Below are positions 16,918 to 25,210 of a stretch of DNA of 64,000 nt, piece by piece. Both the position numbers and the translations under genes were made by a program. The stretch lies in the NCBI GenBank assembly GCA_963729295.1, contig CAVSNJ010000025.1, positions 124,001 to 188,000 on the forward strand. The letters are read 5' to 3'. This stretch comes from DATJLY01 sp963729295. Its GTDB lineage: Bacteria > Pseudomonadota > Alphaproteobacteria > ATCC43930 > CGMCC-115725. Below the pieces are notes generated by a model that ran no database searches, was not told the DNA's origin, and worked only from the letters and a program-made list of their open reading frames with translations. How positions within the stretch are numbered: the stretch's first letter is position 1; each line of letters begins with the position of its first letter.

Positions 16918-17673
16918 ATGGCGCAGGATGACAGCGAAAGCCCAGGCCGGACCGCGCGCCGCCTGATGCGGGCCGCCGACCGCGCGAGCCTTGCCACGCT
17001 CTTCGACGGCGGCGCCTCCGCCGCCTGGCCCTATGCCTCGTTGGTGCTGGTTGCGCTCGACACCGACGCATCGCCCCTTTTGCTCATTTCCGATATCGCC
17101 GTGCACACCAAGAACCTGACGCGCCATCCGCGCGCCTCGTTGCTGTTCGACGCGACGACGGGGCTCGCCGAGCCGCTGGCCGGGGCGCGCGTCACCGTGC
17201 TCGGCGCGATCGCGCGCGTCGCCGGCGACGACCGGCCCCGGCTGCTCGCGCGCTTTCTGGCGCGCCACCCGTCCGCCGCGGGCTATGCCGGCTTCGCCGA
17301 TTTCGGCCTGTGGCGGCTCACGCCCGAGCGCGCCCACCTGGTGGCGGGCTTCGGCCACATCCATTGGATCGAGGCGGCGACGCTGCTGCCGTCCGCGGCG
17401 GCGGCCCAGGCGCTTGCCGAGTCGGAGCCCGGCATCTTGCAGCACATGAACCGCGATCACGCGGTCACCATCGATCTCTATGCCGAGCGGCTCCTCGGCC
17501 TTTCGGGTCAAGGCTGGCAGCTCAGCGGCGTCGATCCGGACGGGGCCGACCTGCGACGAGACGCCGCAGCGGCGCGACTCGAATTTGCTGCACCTGCGTT
17601 GGACGCCGCCGGGGTGCGGCGCGAATTCGTGCGGCTCGCAGAGGCGGCGCGGCAGGGTGCCGCGGGCACGTAA
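16918..17673 (+). CDS. HugZ-like PNPOx-fold protein (DUF2470 C-terminus)
   Basis: 251 residues. The N-terminal split-barrel flavin/heme-binding fold shows SLATLFDGGASAAWPYASLV and HTKNLTRHPRASLLF; the C-terminal region with LQHMNRDHAVTIDLYAERLL is the DUF2470 domain whose His-rich helix coordinates heme in HugZ-type heme oxygenases. Such proteins degrade heme or bind it; many members are of unknown function. It is divergent from chvI and ~250 nt upstream of the PEP carboxykinase gene. Start at 16918 follows a GGGTGGG stretch. Confidence 0.8.
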   Translation: MAQDDSESPGRTARRLMRAADRASLATLFDGGASAAWPYASLVLVALDTDASPLLLISDIAVHTKNLTRHPRASLLFDATTGLAEPLAGARVTVLGAIARVAGDDRPRLLARFLARHPSAAGYAGFADFGLWRLTPERAHLVAGFGHIHWIEAATLLPSAAAAQALAESEPGILQHMNRDHAVTIDLYAERLLGLSGQGWQLSGVDPDGADLRRDAAAARLEFAAPALDAAGVRREFVRLAEAARQGAAGT

Positions 17674-17720
17674 TGGTTAAATACGATACCGCACCGCACC
17701 CTTGGAATTTGATGTCGCTG

Positions 17721-17750
17721 TTGCCCGAGCGCCTTTGGCGTTCGTACAAT
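17721..17750 (+). promoter_or_regulatory. Candidate promoter of the PEP carboxykinase gene
   Basis: TTGCCC (17721-17726), an 18-nt spacer and TACAAT (17745-17750) form a plausible sigma-70-type promoter, giving a leader of about 160 nt before the PEPCK ATG. The interval 17674-17919 holds no convincing gene. Only pattern matching supports it. Confidence 0.35.
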
Positions 17751-17919
17751 AGCCGTGGGAAAGCGCCTTAACGCCTCGCTGCACCGGCCGCGGCCGCAAG
17801 CAGCGGACGAGATCACGTATCGGACCGATCCGTCGCGTCGCGCGATGGAAGAAGGCGCCGCATTCCCAGGCCGGATCAGTCGCGTGGCCCCGCTGGGCCG
17901 CTACGCGGAGGTAAGAGGA

Positions 17920-19749
17920 ATGGGCATGAGCAACACCGCCCGCACGCGCAACCGCAAGCTCCTCGGCTGGGTCGAAGAGACGGCGCGCAAATGCAAGCCG
18001 GACCGGGTGCATTGGTGCGATGGCTCGAAGGAAGAGTACGACCGGCTCTGCGCCGAGATGGTGGCGCAAGGGACGCTCATTCCCTTGAACCCGAAGAAGC
18101 GCCCCAACTGCTTCCTCGCGCGCTCGGTCGCAAGCGACGTGGCGCGCGTCGAGAACCGCACCTTCATCTGCTCCGCCCGCGAAGAGGATGCCGGACCCAC
18201 CAACAACTGGGTCGCGCCCACCGAGATGCACAAGACGCTCGATGGGCTGTTCGAGGGCGCGATGCGCGGGCGCACGATGTACGTGATCCCGTTCAGCATG
18301 GGGCCGTTGGGCTCGCCCATCTCGCATATCGGCGTGCAGCTTACGGACTCGCCTTATGTCGTCGCCTCGATGCGGATCATGACGCGCATGGGGCAGGCGG
18401 TGCTCGACCAGCTCGGCGACGGCGATTACGTGCCGTGCCTCCATTCGATCGGCGCACCGCTGCAAGAGGGCGAGAAGGACGTTGCCTGGCCGTGCAATTC
18501 GCAGCACAAATACATCGTGCAGTTCCCCGAGGAGCACGCGATCGTCTCGTTCGGCTCGGGCTATGGCGGCAATGCGCTCCTCGGCAAGAAATGCTTCTCG
18601 CTGCGCATCGCCTCGATCCTCGGGCGCGAGCAGGGATGGCTCGCCGAGCACATGCTGATCCTGGGCGTGGAGAGCCCGAAGGGCGACAAGACCTATGTCG
18701 CGGCGGCATTCCCGTCGGCGTGCGGCAAGACCAACCTCGCCATGCTTGTGCCGCCCGAGGGATTTGCCGGCTGGAAGGTGCGCACGATCGGCGATGACAT
18801 CGCCTGGATCAAGCCGCAGCCGGACGGCACGTTGCGCGCCATCAATCCCGAGGCCGGGTTCTTCGGCGTGGCACCGGGCACGAACGTGAAATCCAATCCG
18901 AACGCGATCGCGACGCTCGGCCACGACGTGATCTTCACCAACTGCGCCTTGACCGATGACGGCGACGTGTGGTGGGAGGGCATGACGGCCGAGCAGCCGG
19001 CGCACCTCATCGACTGGAAGGGCCAGGACTGGACGCCGGGCTGCGGCCGATCGGCGGCGCACCCGAACGCGCGCTTCACGGTCAGCGCGGCGCAATGCCC
19101 GAGCATCGATCCGGCGTGGGAGGATCCCGCCGGCGTGCCGATCTCGGCCTTCATCTTCGGCGGGCGGCTTTCGCGCATCTTCCCGCTCGTGTTCGAATCG
19201 TTCGACTGGCGCCACGGCGTCTATCTCGCCGCGACCATGGGGTCCGAAGCGACGGCCGCGGCCGACAACCAGGCGGCGATCCGGCGCGATCCCTTCGCGA
19301 TGCTGCCGTTCTGCGGCTACAACATGGCCGATCACTGGAACCACTGGCTGTCGCTCGAGAAGCGGGTGAAGCGCCTGCCGCGCATCTTCCGCGTCAACTG
19401 GTTCCGCAAGGACGAGAGCGGCAAGTTCGCTTGGCCCGGCTTCGGCGAGAACATGCGCGTGCTGCAATGGATCGTCGATCGCATAGAGGGCCGCGCGCCA
19501 AAGCCGGTCGAAAGCCCGTTCGGCCTCATGCCGCATTACCAGGACCTCAACTGGCAGGGCCTCGCCTATCCCGAGGAGAAATTCGCCAAGCTCATGGCGA
19601 TCGATCCGCAGGAGGCGAAGCTCGAGGCCGAGGACCAGGAAGAGCTGTTCGACAAGTTCGGCACGCGCCTTCCGCCCGAGCTCGAGCAGCAGCGCCAGAA
19701 CCTGTTGCGCCGCATCGGCACGCACGCGCGCGGCGCGGCGGCGGAATAA
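17920..19749 (+). CDS. pckG: Phosphoenolpyruvate carboxykinase, GTP-type
   Basis: 609 residues. It catalyses oxaloacetate + GTP to PEP + CO2 + GDP, the entry to gluconeogenesis. The GTP-family kinase loop FPSACGKTNLAMLVPP carries the reactive Cys; the substrate loop FGSGYGGNALLGKKC and the DDIAWIKP metal site are intact. The family length (~600) also separates it from the ~535-residue ATP-type PckA. The ATG at 17920 follows GAGGTAAGAGGA, and earlier in-frame sequence is unrelated. In rhizobia an ATP-type pckA lies beside chvI; here the unrelated GTP enzyme holds that position. Confidence 0.95.
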   Translation: MGMSNTARTRNRKLLGWVEETARKCKPDRVHWCDGSKEEYDRLCAEMVAQGTLIPLNPKKRPNCFLARSVASDVARVENRTFICSAREEDAGPTNNWVAPTEMHKTLDGLFEGAMRGRTMYVIPFSMGPLGSPISHIGVQLTDSPYVVASMRIMTRMGQAVLDQLGDGDYVPCLHSIGAPLQEGEKDVAWPCNSQHKYIVQFPEEHAIVSFGSGYGGNALLGKKCFSLRIASILGREQGWLAEHMLILGVESPKGDKTYVAAAFPSACGKTNLAMLVPPEGFAGWKVRTIGDDIAWIKPQPDGTLRAINPEAGFFGVAPGTNVKSNPNAIATLGHDVIFTNCALTDDGDVWWEGMTAEQPAHLIDWKGQDWTPGCGRSAAHPNARFTVSAAQCPSIDPAWEDPAGVPISAFIFGGRLSRIFPLVFESFDWRHGVYLAATMGSEATAAADNQAAIRRDPFAMLPFCGYNMADHWNHWLSLEKRVKRLPRIFRVNWFRKDESGKFAWPGFGENMRVLQWIVDRIEGRAPKPVESPFGLMPHYQDLNWQGLAYPEEKFAKLMAIDPQEAKLEAEDQEELFDKFGTRLPPELEQQRQNLLRRIGTHARGAAAE

Positions 19750-19757
19750 CCCCCGAC

Positions 19758-20759
19758 CTAGCGCTCGGGCTTCCAGCCGCTTGCGGCGAATTCCGCCTCG
19801 ACCTCGCGCAAGGGGCCGTAGTCGTAGACGCGCTCGACCGGCGGGATGTTCTCGGGCGGAATGTTGAGAATCGCGGCGCGCACCGCGAAATCCTTCTTGA
19901 TCAGCGCGTCGGACGCGGTGCCGTCGGGCGTGAGCGCCGGAATGAGATCGTCCCAGTCGGCGGCGAACTCGGCCACGTCGCCGGTCGGCTCCGCCTTCTT
20001 CAGGATCGCCACCGTTCCGTCCTTGTAGGCGCGCATGTAGAGCACGCCGCGCAGCATACCGCGCAGAAAGCGCTTCACGAGCTCGCGGTTCGTGGCGATG
20101 AGCCGCTCCGACGTGGCGATGCCGGTGTAGGGCATGCGGATCGCCTTCTCCATGTCGACGATCTCGTGCGCCTTGGCGAAGGCGGGGGTCCCGCGCAGCG
20201 GCAGCACGTCGGCGGAGGACAGGATGACCGCCGGCAGCGCGCCCGAGGCGAGCGCCGCCTGGCGCGGGCCCGTGCCGGCGCCAAGCGCGGTATAGCCCAC
20301 GAAATCCTGCGGCAATCCTGCGTCGCGCAAGGTCATGCGCATCGCGATCTCGAACGTGTCGCCGCGGCTGATGATGGCGACCTGCTTGCCCTTCAGGTCG
20401 GCGAGCGTCTTGATCGCCGGATCGGTAGTCCAGAGCTGATAGGCCGGCCGGTCGGCCATGGTGTAGATGACGCGAAGCTCGGCGCCGCGCATCGAAGCGC
20501 CGACCGACACCGCCGCCGACATGCTGAAATCGACCGAGCCCGAGATGAGCGCCGGAATGGCGACGCCGCCGCCGGCATTGACGATCTCGACGTCGAGCCC
20601 CTCGTGCGCGAAATAGCCCTTATCGATGGCGATGAAATAGGGCGCCGAGGTGGCCGCCACCGCGGTGATCGAGAGCTTGACCTTTTGCGCCTCGGCCTGA
20701 GCGGCTCCCGCCGCCGCGCAGAGGAGCGCCACTGCGAGCGCGAGCGGGCGCGCCACCAT
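19758..20759 (-). CDS. NMT1/SsuA-type ABC transporter substrate-binding protein
   Basis: 333 residues with a Sec signal peptide (ARPLALAVALLCAAAGAAQA). The mature protein shows the NMT1/THI5-like fold: FIAIDKGYFAHEGLDVEIVN, an IPALISGSVDFSMSAA pocket segment and LADLKGKQVAII. Such proteins feed ABC importers for sulfonates, nitrate, thiamine precursors or aromatics (phthalate, for example). No permease or ATPase for it is adjacent. It is 4 nt behind the MetE-like gene and presumably co-transcribed with it. The ligand is unknown; the protocatechuate cluster next door suggests an aromatic acid, but that is inference. Confidence 0.8.
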   Translation of the reverse strand: MVARPLALAVALLCAAAGAAQAEAQKVKLSITAVAATSAPYFIAIDKGYFAHEGLDVEIVNAGGGVAIPALISGSVDFSMSAAVSVGASMRGAELRVIYTMADRPAYQLWTTDPAIKTLADLKGKQVAIISRGDTFEIAMRMTLRDAGLPQDFVGYTALGAGTGPRQAALASGALPAVILSSADVLPLRGTPAFAKAHEIVDMEKAIRMPYTGIATSERLIATNRELVKRFLRGMLRGVLYMRAYKDGTVAILKKAEPTGDVAEFAADWDDLIPALTPDGTASDALIKKDFAVRAAILNIPPENIPPVERVYDYGPLREVEAEFAASGWKPER

Positions 20760-20763
20760 CGGT

Positions 20764-21879
20764 CTAGCCCCACACCTCGCGCGCCACCTCGGTGACGAGG
20801 CGGAGCTTCGCAATCTCGTCCTGGAGCGTGATCTTGTTGCCCTCGACCGTGCTCGAGAAGCCGCATTGCGGGGAGAGCGCGAGCTGGTCGAGCGGCGCAT
20901 ACTTCGCCGCCTCCTCGATGCGGCGCTTGACGGCGTCCTTCGTCTCGAGCGTCGCGAGCTTCGTCGTGACGATGCCGAGGACGACGGTCTTGCCCTTGGG
21001 CAGGAACCGCAGCGGCTGGAAATCGCCCGAGCGCGGATCGTCGTATTCGAGGAAATAGGCATCGACGCCGACTTCGTTGAAGAGCACGTCGGCCACCGGC
21101 TCGTAGCCGCCCTCGGCAACCCACGCGCTCTGGAAATTGCCGCGGCAGAGATGCATCGAGACGACCATGTCCTTGGGCTTCGTCTTGATCGAATCGTTGA
21201 GGAGCTTTGCGTAGGTGTGCGGCAAGGTCGCCGGGTCCTCGCCGATGTTCTTCACCTGCTCCCTGAGCTTCGGATCGCACAGATAGGCGAAGTTCACCTC
21301 GTCGATCTGGAGATAGCGGCATCCGGCCGCGCCCAGTTCCTTCACCTCCTCGCTGAAGACGCGGGCGAGATCGGCATAGAACTCGGCCATGTCGGGATAG
21401 GCCTTCTGGTCGATCGCAGCGCGCCCGCCGCGGAAATGCATGTTGCTGGGCGAAGGGATCGTCTGCTTCGCCGTCTTCTTCGTGGCATTCTTCACGAACT
21501 TGAAATGATCGACGAAGATCGGATGCGTGCGCGCGAGCTTGCCGTCGATGCGGATTCCGGGCGGCGCGAACTCGATGTCGCCCTCGTGCGTGTGGAAGCG
21601 CGCCTTGATGCGCGGCGGCGTCACCGTGACATTCTGGAACTGCTCGAGGAAATCCAAGTGCCAGAAGGTGCGGCGGAACTCACCGTCGGTGATGGCTTCG
21701 AGCCCGACCTCTTCCTGGAGCTTCACCGCCTCGCGGATCGCATCGTCCTCGACGCGCGTGAGATCGGCGGCGGAGATCTCGTTGCGCTTTTTCTTGTCGC
21801 GCGCATCCAAGAGCCGCTGCGGACGCAACAGGCTGCCGACGTGATCGGCGCGGAAGGGCGGCGTCGTGCGTTGCGCCAT
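20764..21879 (-). CDS. MetE C-terminal-domain-like (cobalamin-independent) methyltransferase
   Basis: 371 residues, matching only the catalytic C-terminal half of MetE (~760 aa), as in the YxjG/YxjH group. Readable features: FRADHVGSLLRP near the N-terminus, ITDGEFRRTFWHLDFLEQF, YLQIDEVNFAYL, and the zinc-site motifs MHLCRGNFQS and LSPQCGFSST, whose His and Cys residues are present. The methyl donor and acceptor are not predictable. The ATG at 21879 has GAGGAGG upstream. It is divergent from ligI. A link to methyl groups released from methoxy-aromatics is an untested idea. Confidence 0.8.
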   Translation of the reverse strand: MAQRTTPPFRADHVGSLLRPQRLLDARDKKKRNEISAADLTRVEDDAIREAVKLQEEVGLEAITDGEFRRTFWHLDFLEQFQNVTVTPPRIKARFHTHEGDIEFAPPGIRIDGKLARTHPIFVDHFKFVKNATKKTAKQTIPSPSNMHFRGGRAAIDQKAYPDMAEFYADLARVFSEEVKELGAAGCRYLQIDEVNFAYLCDPKLREQVKNIGEDPATLPHTYAKLLNDSIKTKPKDMVVSMHLCRGNFQSAWVAEGGYEPVADVLFNEVGVDAYFLEYDDPRSGDFQPLRFLPKGKTVVLGIVTTKLATLETKDAVKRRIEEAAKYAPLDQLALSPQCGFSSTVEGNKITLQDEIAKLRLVTEVAREVWG

Positions 21880-21995
21880 GGGGCGTCCTCCTCGTTCAAA
21901 TTTTGGCCCGCATCGTGGCAAGCGCTGCGACCCGTGGCAAGTGGTCCGATCCCTGGCGGGCCTGTGCGCGAGGCGCTATATGGGATGCGGGAGAG

Positions 21996-22874
21996 ATGAC
22001 GATGGACGCCAATTACATCCCCTTCCACCCCACTCCATCGAAGCCCCGTTTCGCGCCGCCCGCCGGCGCGGTCGATGCGCATTGCCACGTGTTCGGGCCG
22101 GAAGCGAGCTTCCCTTATGCGCCCGAGCGCAAATACACGCCGTGCGACGCGCCCAAGGAAAAGCTTTTCGCGTTGCGCGATTTCCTCGGCTTCGCGCGGA
22201 ACGTGGTGGTGCAGGCGACGTGCCACGGCAGCGACAACCGCGCCCTCGTCGATGCTCTGGAAAAATCCGGCGGCACGGCGCGCGGCGTGGCGGTGGTGAG
22301 CCTCAAGGCGGGCGACCAGGAACTTCAGGCGCTCGACCGCGCCGGCGTGCGCGGCATCCGCTTCAATTTCCTCCCCCGGCTTGTCGACGCGACGCCGAAG
22401 GAGGCATTCCTGGGCTTGGCCGAGCGCGTGAAGCCGTTGGGCTGGCACACCGTCGTCTATTTCGAGATGCCCATGCTCGAGGCGATGACGCCCTTCCTCG
22501 AGGCGTTGCCGACGACGATCGTGCTCGACCACATGTCGGTACCGGATGCGAAGAAGGGCGCCGACGATGCGGCTTTCCGAAAATATCTCGATCTCGTCGC
22601 GAAGCATCCGAAGATCTGGGTCAAGGTGACGTGCCCCGAGCGCATCTCGGCCAAGGGTCCGCCTTACGACGACGTGGTGCCGTTCGCGCGCGCGCTGGTC
22701 GAACGCATTCCCGACCGCGTGCTGTGGGGCACCGACTGGCCGCACCCGAACATGACGACGCACATGCCGGACGACGGCGCGCTCGTCGACATGATCCCGC
22801 GCTTTGCGCCCGACGCGGCGCAGAGAAAGGCGCTGCTCGTCGACAACCCGATGCGGCTCTATTGGGCGAAGTGA
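21996..22874 (+). CDS. ligI: 2-pyrone-4,6-dicarboxylate hydrolase
   Basis: 292-residue amidohydrolase-superfamily lactonase that opens 2-pyrone-4,6-dicarboxylate to 4-oxalomesaconate. The N-terminal metal-site motif VDAHCHVFGP, the TCHGSDNRALVDAL segment and the C-terminal VLWGTDWPHPN (catalytic Asp) are as in LigI. The call is reinforced by ligA, ligB and ligC directly downstream. The ATG at 21996 follows GGGAGAG. First gene of the plus-strand run. Confidence 0.92.
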   Translation: MTMDANYIPFHPTPSKPRFAPPAGAVDAHCHVFGPEASFPYAPERKYTPCDAPKEKLFALRDFLGFARNVVVQATCHGSDNRALVDALEKSGGTARGVAVVSLKAGDQELQALDRAGVRGIRFNFLPRLVDATPKEAFLGLAERVKPLGWHTVVYFEMPMLEAMTPFLEALPTTIVLDHMSVPDAKKGADDAAFRKYLDLVAKHPKIWVKVTCPERISAKGPPYDDVVPFARALVERIPDRVLWGTDWPHPNMTTHMPDDGALVDMIPRFAPDAAQRKALLVDNPMRLYWAK

Positions 22875-22880
22875 GGCAGG

Positions 22881-23279
22881 ATGGAAGCGAACGAGCCCGA
22901 ATACGAGGACATTCCCGGCACCACCGTGTTCGACGCGAAGCGCTCGCGCCAGGGCTATCACCTCAACATGTTCTGCATGTCGCTGATGAAGGCGGAAAAT
23001 CGCGAGGCCTTCAAGCGCGACGAGACGGCCTATCTCGCGCACTGGCCGATGACGGAGGAGCAGAAGCAGGCGATCCTCAAGCGCGACTGGAACGGAATGC
23101 TGCGGCTTGGCGGCAACATCTACTACACCTCGAAGCTCGCCGCGACCGACGGGCTCACCTTCCAGAACATCGCCGCGATCATGACCGGCTCGACCCAAGA
23201 GCAGTACGCCAAGATGATGCTCGACGGCGGCCGCAACCCCGCCGGCAACCGCAGCAAGAAGGACGCAAAACGTGGCTAG
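22881..23279 (+). CDS. ligA: Protocatechuate 4,5-dioxygenase alpha subunit
   Basis: 132 residues, the small helical subunit of the extradiol type-II dioxygenase LigAB. Recognisable by DIPGTTVFDAKRSRQGYHLN, MSLMKAENREAF and NIYYTSKLAATDGLTFQ. It caps the LigB active site. It lies 6 nt after ligI and its TAG overlaps the GTG start of ligB by 8 nt. Confidence 0.94.
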   Translation: MEANEPEYEDIPGTTVFDAKRSRQGYHLNMFCMSLMKAENREAFKRDETAYLAHWPMTEEQKQAILKRDWNGMLRLGGNIYYTSKLAATDGLTFQNIAAIMTGSTQEQYAKMMLDGGRNPAGNRSKKDAKRG

Positions 23280-24111
23280 GATCGTGGGCGGCGTCAGCAC
23301 CTCGCACGTGCCGGCGATCGGCGCCGCGATCGACCGCGGCCGCATGGAGGACCCGTACTGGCAGCCGCTCTTCAAGGGCTATGAGCGCTCGAAGGAATGG
23401 CTGAAGCAGGCGAAGCCCGACGTCATCCTGCTCGTCTACAACGATCACGCCTCGGCCTTCTCGCTCGAAGTGATCCCGACCTTCGCGCTCGGCTGCGCCG
23501 AGGAATTCCCAATCGCCGACGAAGGCTGGGGCCCGCGTCCGGTGCCGGTGGTGAAGGGTCATCCCGATCTTGCCTGGCACATCGCGCAGTCGGTCATCCT
23601 CGACGAGTTCGATCTCACCATCGTCAACAAGATGGAAGTGGATCACGGCCTCACCGTGCCGCTGTCGCTGCTCTGCGGGCAGCCCAAGGAATGGCCGTGC
23701 CCGGTCATCCCGCTGTGCGTCAACGTGATCCAGTATCCGCCGCCGACCGGCCACCGCTGCTACATGCTCGGCAAGGCGATCCGCCGCGCGATCGATTCCT
23801 TCGCGCCGGATCTGCGCGTCGTCGTGTTCGGCACCGGCGGCATGTCGCATCAGCTCCAGGGTCCGCGCGCGGGCCTCATCAACAAGGAGTTCGACGCGCG
23901 CTTCCTCGACAAATTTTCGAAAGACCCCGAGGCCTTGACCCGGATCGGCCATGTCGAATATGTGCGCGAGGCGGGCTCGGAAGGGATCGAGCTCGTGATG
24001 TGGCTCATCATGCGCGGCGCGCTCGATGCCGACGCCAAGGAAATCTACCGCTTCTATCATGTGCCGGCTTCGAACACCGCGGTCGGCCACATGATCCTCG
24101 AGAACCGATGA
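23272..24111 (+). CDS. ligB: Protocatechuate 4,5-dioxygenase beta (catalytic) subunit
   Basis: 279 residues. It cleaves protocatechuate between C4 and C5 to 4-carboxy-2-hydroxymuconate-6-semialdehyde. The Fe(II) ligands known from the Sphingobium enzyme (His12, His61, Glu242) correspond to His12 (STSHVPAIG), His59 (VYNDHASAF) and Glu240 (GIELVMWLIM). The gene starts with GTG at 23272, within the end of ligA, implying translational coupling. Confidence 0.95.
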   Translation: MARIVGGVSTSHVPAIGAAIDRGRMEDPYWQPLFKGYERSKEWLKQAKPDVILLVYNDHASAFSLEVIPTFALGCAEEFPIADEGWGPRPVPVVKGHPDLAWHIAQSVILDEFDLTIVNKMEVDHGLTVPLSLLCGQPKEWPCPVIPLCVNVIQYPPPTGHRCYMLGKAIRRAIDSFAPDLRVVVFGTGGMSHQLQGPRAGLINKEFDARFLDKFSKDPEALTRIGHVEYVREAGSEGIELVMWLIMRGALDADAKEIYRFYHVPASNTAVGHMILENR

Positions 24112-24122
24112 GGGGCTAAGAC

Positions 24123-25073
24123 ATGAAGATCGCTCTCGCCGGCCAAGGCGCCTTCGGCACGCGCCACATGGAGGCGCTCGCCAACATTCCCGGCATCGAG
24201 GTCGTGAGCCTCACCGGCGGGCGGCGCGAATCGACCGAGGCCTTCGCCAAGAAATGGAAGATCCCGCACTGGACGAACGACATCCGCGAGAGCGTGAAGC
24301 AGCCGGGCGTCGAGGCCGTCATCATCACGAGCCCGACCCAGGTCCACGCCGAGCAGGGCGAGATCTGCATGCGCGCGGGCAAGCACCTCCTCATCGAGAT
24401 CCCGATGGCCGATACGCTCGCCGACAGCGAGCGGCTCCTCAGCATCGCCAAGGAGACGGGCGTCATCGCCATGGCCGGCCACGTGCGCCGCTTCAATCCG
24501 AGCCACCAGTACGTCCACAAGAAGATCAAGGCGGGCGAACTCAAGATCCAGCAGATGGACGTGCAGACCTATTTCTTCCGCCGCACCAACATGAACGCGG
24601 CCGGCCAGCCGCGGAGCTGGACCGACCATCTCCTCTGGCATCATGCCTGCCACACGGTCGATCTGTTCCAGTACCAGACCGGCGAGCTGCCGACGATCGC
24701 GCACGCGATCGAGGGGCCGCATCATCCCGAGCTCAAGATCGCGATGGACATGGGGATTCTGCTGAAGGCGAAATCGGGGGCGATCCTGACGCTGTCGCTC
24801 AGCTTCAACAACAAGGGGCCGTTCGGCAGCTTCTTCCGCTACATCTGCGACAACGGCACCTATCTCGCCTATTACGACGACCTTTCCGACGGCGACAACA
24901 AGAAGATCGATCTCTCCCAGGTCGACGTGTCGATGAACGGCATCGAGCTCGAGGACCGCGAGTTCTTCGCCGCCATCAAGGAAAAACGCGAGCCCAATTC
25001 CTCGCTCGCCCAGACCGTTCCCGCGATGGCCACGCTCGACCGGCTCGAGCGCGAGCTGAAGGCGGCGAAATAG
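24123..25073 (+). CDS. ligC: 4-carboxy-2-hydroxymuconate-6-semialdehyde dehydrogenase
   Basis: 316-residue Gfo/Idh/MocA-family oxidoreductase. The N-terminal NAD(P)-binding IALAGQGAFGTRHMEAL and the EIPMADTLADSERL, AGHVRRFNPSH segments match LigC, which oxidises the LigAB product to 2-pyrone-4,6-dicarboxylate, the LigI substrate. So the three steps after protocatechuate are adjacent. It lies 11 nt after ligB and is followed by two palindromic elements. Confidence 0.92.
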   Translation: MKIALAGQGAFGTRHMEALANIPGIEVVSLTGGRRESTEAFAKKWKIPHWTNDIRESVKQPGVEAVIITSPTQVHAEQGEICMRAGKHLLIEIPMADTLADSERLLSIAKETGVIAMAGHVRRFNPSHQYVHKKIKAGELKIQQMDVQTYFFRRTNMNAAGQPRSWTDHLLWHHACHTVDLFQYQTGELPTIAHAIEGPHHPELKIAMDMGILLKAKSGAILTLSLSFNNKGPFGSFFRYICDNGTYLAYYDDLSDGDNKKIDLSQVDVSMNGIELEDREFFAAIKEKREPNSSLAQTVPAMATLDRLERELKAAK

Positions 25074-25075
25074 CC

Positions 25076-25138
25076 GAGAGCGCGATCCGTTCGGACAGAA
25101 GCATCCTCGCTTCGGTCCGACCGGTGAATCGCGCTCTC
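25076..25138. repeat. Palindromic element 1 downstream of ligC
   Basis: Outer arms GAGAGCGCGAT (25076-25086) and ATCGCGCTCTC (25128-25138) are perfect inverted copies. Inside them TCGGAC/GTCCGA (25091-25096, 25115-25120) and GAAGC/GCTTC (25098-25102, 25109-25113) form a second stem around a 6-nt loop. There is no T-tract. It could act as a two-way terminator or mRNA stabiliser, or be a dispersed intergenic repeat. Confidence 0.75.
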
Positions 25139-25149
25139 ATCATTGAATG

Positions 25150-25210
25150 AGAGCCGGATTCACGCCTGATGGAATCGCCAGAGCGATTCCATCAAGGGCG
25201 ATCCGGCTCT
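25150..25210. repeat. Palindromic element 2 between ligC and ridA
   Basis: Outer arms AGAGCCGGAT (25150-25159) and ATCCGGCTCT (25201-25210), inner perfect 12-bp arms TGATGGAATCGC (25167-25178) and GCGATTCCATCA (25183-25194) around the loop CAGA. The layout (outer stem, inner stem) is the same as element 1 just upstream but the sequence differs. The right arm overlaps the stop codon of the convergent RidA gene. Confidence 0.75.

Noticed and set aside
25074..25208. CRISPR-like repeats after ligC
   Set aside because: Only two different inverted repeats, no direct repeats with spacers and no cas genes.
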